64,000 nt of DNA from Centroberyx gerrardi. Taxonomy: Eukaryota > Chordata > Actinopteri > Beryciformes > Berycidae. A program made the position numbers and the translations under genes. The notes under the pieces are model-generated. The model did no database searches. It worked only from the letters and a program-made list of their open reading frames with translations, and had not been told where the DNA came from. The stretch's first letter is position 1. Every line of letters begins with the position of its first letter. Positions 58,971-64,000 of the stretch are shown piece by piece. The stretch spans positions 23,092,840 through 23,156,839 of the forward strand of contig NC_136003.1 of assembly GCF_048128805.1 (NCBI RefSeq), read 5' to 3'.

Positions 58971-59697
58971 CAGTTAAACATACGCATTGTGAAACTAACA
59001 GATGACTGAGCATCACTCAATAGGAGGTGAGAAAGCACCGTTTCATTAGCATTGGGCTAACTGAATGTGGCTCCTGATGAACACATCTTGTGCCATGGAA
59101 AAAACTACTCCCAACCTTACACAAGTTTATCCCAGTTCCATTATTCAATTTGCATTATGACTGTTTGTCTTCTCTCTTCCATTCAATTTAACAATTATGC
59201 GTATGCTATTGCTCTGGCTTAGTACACTTCAATCAATATTAGTGAACACAAACAACTCTCTTCCAAAGCAAGAAACCACAGAAGCAGGATCACTGCAAAT
59301 TAATTCTCAATGGAGCTTTACACTGGTGTTAAATTTGGGGGCAAATAAACTCTTCTCTTTCATTTTTAGCCATGGGTTTCATTTCATTTCATGGGTAGCA
59401 TTTTACATCCCCAACTGAGTAAACCCTTTGCTTATGAGGAGAGATGCAAAATGGCCGTGGCACCATGACATGAAGTGAAAACAAACGATCAAGGACAGTA
59501 GTAATTATCAGCTGCTTGACTTCTTCTATCTTCTAGCCTTACATTTCTACTGTATACAAATAGGCTACACTATATGTAGAATATGCAAGAGCAATAAGCT
59601 GTTATTGGCCTACTACAGTTGTCACATCTGCTCTCACAGCCAAGGAGACATGGGCAATTGAGGAATTTGCACTGTTACCAAAAATGCTTGCATGACG

Positions 59698-59716
59698 TTT
59701 TTTTTTTTTTTTTTTC
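59698..59716. repeat. T homopolymer
   Basis: About 19 consecutive T. Confidence 0.85.
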
Positions 59717-60599
59717 TCAGGTGGATGTGAGGCTCCACTGAAGTCTGCAAGTGCTGCATCAGGCTGATCCGTAAGAAGCCATCCCTGTGAACATGACACA
59801 CACACAATGTCAAATAGAACGGGCTCAGCGGAAACGCTACACACTCTGAGTAGACAGCAGCAGGTATGAAATTGGTTGGACACTCCGTTGTACTTAATCA
59901 ATCACTGGCTGACCCTCTGCGTCCTTGACTGATCATTTTGATTAAAAAGAAAATATATATTTTGGACGAATAAGACATTTTGAGAACATGTGAATACAGC
60001 TTAGTATTCATATGATAATTGTTATGTAAATATCGATATACACATACAGTATTTCAGTTTTGAAATGTTTGTTTTGTTTGTATGAATGAGAAACCTGTCA
60101 CCTGTCTCCAGATTAGAGCGATCAGTTTGTCCTAAATCTGTGATGTTACAACAATGCAGATATAGTGAGGGTCAATTAGAAAAGATGGAGAAAGAGTGCA
60201 ACATTATGGGAGGATATGGGTACATTTTCTTGTTTAGAACTGACAGTGCTACTGCAATATCAAAACTAGGATGTAACACTTGGATGTAAAAGTTCAGACG
60301 TCAGTGAAGATCCAGAAAGATAGCTTCCTATTCATTGTTAACAAAGCAGCTTCAGACTGTACATCTTGTTGACATCCTAGAGTCCGTGCTATCACTGAGT
60401 CTTTTCCCTCCGGTGTCTAGCTTTGGAAGAAATTTATTCATGTTCAGTAATATTGATTGGACTATTCCAAACCACCAGGAATGGCATTTTCTTGTTCACA
60501 AATATAGTGCTGTTGCATCTGTGGAAGGAATATCAGAAATCCCATTGTATTCTTCTCTAATTATTATATTTTTGAGTTTCGAGGGTGAAATCTTATAAT

Positions 60600-60630
60600 A
60601 ATATGTATGTATGTATGTACTGTATGTATC
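60600..60630. repeat. (ATGT)n tandem
   Basis: Several ATGT units with one interruption. A TATA-type run follows at about 60718-60748. Confidence 0.8.
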
Positions 60631-63220
60631 TTATATATGTTTCTGAAATGAAGGCAGAGAATTGCAGTGTATTGAAAATAGGCCACATTCAAGTAAGAAT
60701 TTTCTTTTTTTATATTTTCTTATATATATTATATATATTATATATATGTTGATTTGTTTACAATATACTCTGTCTTACAGCAAATATGAATTACTATTGT
60801 GTGAGACATATTTGTTCAGATTAATGGCAAATTTCTGGGTCACTTACTATTTAGATTAGTGATTATTAGAGGTATAAATTCACGCTTCCACATTGTCGAA
60901 AAACAATGCGTCTCCCTCGGCACTTCATATGCACTCTAGTTTAGAGCAACATAATGCCTGAACAACAGCTTCATAATAGCTACACGGCACACTCATGAAT
61001 AATGATTCATGCCTTATGCCAGTTTTCAAAATAAAAGTCCTCCTGGCAATTGCCATTTTTAATTAAACAGGTATCATTAGTGAGCCATGAAACTGTGTGT
61101 TGTGAAGCTGTTTGTAAGATATGCTGTTTGATGTTTATGCCATATGATGTATGATATATGCACTTTTCCCCAATTTTCCATATTGTTGCTGTCAGATGAA
61201 AACCTTGCAGCTCTCAAATGTCAACTTTTCATGAAAAACAGCCTTATTTTCAGATTGACCACCATGCATTTCAGATTCAGATACAGATTCAGATTTATTA
61301 TCACAAAGTACATATATACTTTTTGAGTTTATCCAGTGGGGTTTTGAAAGTGTTTCATCAGCCCAAGGGGTTGTAGAGTTTTCTCAACCCACAGAAGACC
61401 ATGTAATCCTTCAAAAAGTTCAAACATTAAAATCACCAAAATTAGTTGAGTTAGTTGAGTTATTTCACACACCAACAGCGATATGCTTCTCATCTTCTTG
61501 TCTGGATGTGTGCTTCTCATTCAAGGTCAGCTGATTGGCTACTGGCTGCGTCTGTGTCATCACCAATGTGTAGTGAGTGAGTGATGATTTCTGATTGTTG
61601 GTTGCTCTTCCAAGTGAACAAGTCCAATCATCAGTCAGCTGTTTTGAGTGGGGACATTGTGGAGGGCAGCAAGTCATGTTCACCAGTCTCACCACTGTAC
61701 GCACCTCCCTGCTCCTCTCCATAGACAATGAATGGAATCGAGTCACTTTGCCACTGGTGGGCATTATTCATAGAAAATAGGTGCAAGTTCCCACAGGAGC
61801 ATTAAATCAAGGGATGGACAGAGGTTGAACAGGTGAAAAACACAAAAGTGACACAGACCCAGACTTACTTATAATAGCCAAGTAAGATCACAGAGCATTG
61901 CAGAATTGGCCTATCTGCACAAACACATGATAGCAATGTTGTTACCAATGACATTAAGATTGAGCTTTGGGATCTAAATGGCCTTTCTTCAATGTTGTGC
62001 AGGTGCAATGTAAGTAATGATGACTTGAGGTGATGGGCAGTTGTTGCTGGTTACAGTGATGATACACATAATAGCAGTGTTTCAAAAAATATTACAACTG
62101 GAACCACACAATAATCATGAACTGTCACATGCACAGTTGCAAAAACATTGTAAGGGAGAGGTAAAACAGCTAGAACATCTGAAATTTCTCAAGAAACGTT
62201 ATCCACATGAGCTACAGATCATTTAATTTCACCTTGGCTTGCAGCTATTTTATGGGTTCAGGTTTTACTTAATTGTTAATAATGACTTAATTAGCCAGAT
62301 AGCTAACTTCATCTAGCTCAATAATTGAATATTCAATGTGATATTTCATTGTGAATTACCAAGGCATTACTTTGCATTAAAGATTTAGACTCAGGCTAAT
62401 GCTTAGAGTGGTTGTTCCAGGGACTCCCAGGGGTGCTTGAGGGGTTTCCAGGAGGGTTACGGCAAAATGGGCAAGAGTTTAATTTCACTGTTATTTGATT
62501 ACTTTGAAGATAGGACAGTGTGAGAGTGACATTCATAGTATTCTGTTACATCATCACACAGCCATCTTGGTAGGAAAATAACAGGTGATTGTAATAAATT
62601 AACAGGTGATTATAATCAAATGACAGCCACAGCCAATGAACTGTCTATATTGTAAGGCACCATATTGGTAGGAAATGCATGTGACATCATGGGAATACTA
62701 TGAATAGGAATGACTGTTCTGATCAGAGGTTTCAGAGTCTCACCAAATGGAGGTCTGTGGCCCAAATACGTATTTATTTGGGGAGCTTTGACATGAAAAC
62801 TTTAGAGAACCTTTTGGTTACATGGCTAAATTTAAGGATGACAGGCATTTATTTTGGTTGTTAATTAAGTGTAACTAGATTTCTGCTCTGATCAACATGT
62901 ACTTCTGATATAATGACATGTTCGAGCAAAAAAATTCAGAGCCAGATGCACTTTTAAATTGCCTTGGAAGACATCAAGAGGTGTTGTTTCAGGATCTCAC
63001 TTTGGGCACTAAAAATGCGAGAAACACCAGCTCTATGCCAAAACTTGAGCGTTGGCGGTATGAAGAGAAAAAAAAAAGTTTGATTGCTACACAAAACACT
63101 TGATGGTGCTGTAGTGATCTCGGTTTTACAAACACATCCCATCTTGCCGTGTAAGAACACCTTTTTAAGTGTCGCCCAGTGGTTTTAATGTACTAGTTAC
63201 CTTCTTGTCAAGTCGACTAG

Positions 63221-63222
<2 letters not shown>

Positions 63223-63252
<30 letters not shown>
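63223..63252. repeat. (CA)n microsatellite
   Basis: About 15 CA units. Confidence 0.9.
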
Positions 63253-63255
<3 letters not shown>

Positions 63256-63655
63256 GGTTCTCTGTGCCAAAATGTAATCTCAGATGTGAACATCTTAATT
63301 GGACGAGACACTTCCTGCCCATCACCACCCTGCGTTACACCTTCACATTCAAATTTGTTGCATGTGTACGCCTCATCAGGTCTCTTCGATACCGCTTGAA
63401 TAAATACTACACAGACTCATTCTTTTCCTCTCCTCCTCCCATTTGAACAACTGCCTCAAGACTATGTAATTAGGTATCATCGATAAAACTGTGTGAAAAC
63501 ACAAATATAAATGCACCCAGTTATGATCAATATGTATATAAATGAAGCTGAAACTGAAACATTTTCCTCACATCTGCATGGTAACGTCACACAAGTTAAT
63601 CATATGGATGCTGGCAAAAAGGGACAACTTCATGTCACTGTATTGCAGAGTCATA

Positions 63656-63657
<2 letters not shown>

Positions 63658-63742
<85 letters not shown>
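63658..63742. repeat. Compound (CT)n(CA)n microsatellite
   Basis: About 22 CT units with one interruption pass directly into about 16 CA units. Confidence 0.95.
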
Positions 63743-64000
63743 AATCATTACCCTTGTGGCCACTAGAGTGCTGTGCTGTATTACAGATAGAGCTCAGAAG
63801 CTACTTTACAATGACATTTGAAAGTTGTCCTCTTCTCTTGCCACGTGGGATTAGCCACTGGGATTAGTTTCCATTAAATGTTTAAAATATAGGCAAAGGC
63901 AAACCAAAGGGAAAAAAAAAACATGTTAAGGTCATTTGTTGGAATGCTTCAACGAATGGAGATGGGTTTACCATTTCTGCCTTCATACCAACCAATTACT

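Larger units (their letters stand above)
57001..64000. other. Gene-free distal region
   Basis: Apart from the hAT-like element and microsatellites listed separately, I see no supported exon. Several ORFs of 60-118 codons lack recognisable similarity. By human synteny the next gene would be elfn1, but none of its coding sequence is visible here. Confidence 0.5.

Noticed and set aside
63511..63867. 118-codon ORF with Ser-Leu and His-Thr repeats
   Set aside because: Produced by the compound CT/CA microsatellite.

Overview
This window is vertebrate nuclear DNA, almost certainly from a teleost fish. The genes are split into short exons with GT-AG introns, the intergenic DNA is AT-rich, and the repeats are typical of fish: hAT-like MITEs with 8-bp target duplications, L2/CR1-type and L1/Tx1-type LINE remnants, a tRNA-derived SINE, and CA/CT microsatellites. 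I found no prokaryotic genes, CRISPR arrays, rRNA or standard tRNA genes. I identified proteins by recognising conserved family sequence and chaining exons through splice sites and reading phase. No database search was run.

There are four genes in the order ints1 (-), mafk (+), tmem184a (-), psmg3 (-). As I recall it, this is the order and orientation of human 7p22.3. Positions 1-8.7 kb hold the 5' portion of ints1 (Integrator subunit 1): 20 coding exons encoding the first 941 residues, with the rest lying left of the window. From 8.7 to 14.6 kb there is intergenic DNA with no supported gene. mafk runs from a GC-rich promoter near 14.6 kb through a non-coding first exon, a 7.6-kb intron, two coding exons (156 residues in total) and an apparent 4.9-kb 3' UTR. 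It meets tmem184a tail to tail at about 28.3 kb, where opposing AATAAA signals lie less than 40 bp apart. tmem184a occupies 28.3-51.5 kb (8 coding exons, 416 residues), with introns rich in retroelement debris. psmg3 occupies 52.9-56.1 kb (2 coding exons, 123 residues). From 56.2 to 64 kb I see only mobile-element remains and simple repeats.

The genes are not an operon and act separately: snRNA processing and transcription control (Integrator), CNC-partner bZIP transcription factor (MafK), a seven-pass membrane protein (Tmem184a), and a 20S proteasome assembly chaperone (Psmg3). The most interesting signals lie between the exons. They are a foldback element ending 30 bp before the last mafk splice acceptor, two strong hairpins in the mafk 3' UTR, a CRE-type MARE-like site in the mafk promoter, a GC-AG intron in tmem184a, the shared polyadenylation zone, and a cluster of hairpins in the psmg3 intron. 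I did not find convincing evidence of a wholly new biological system.
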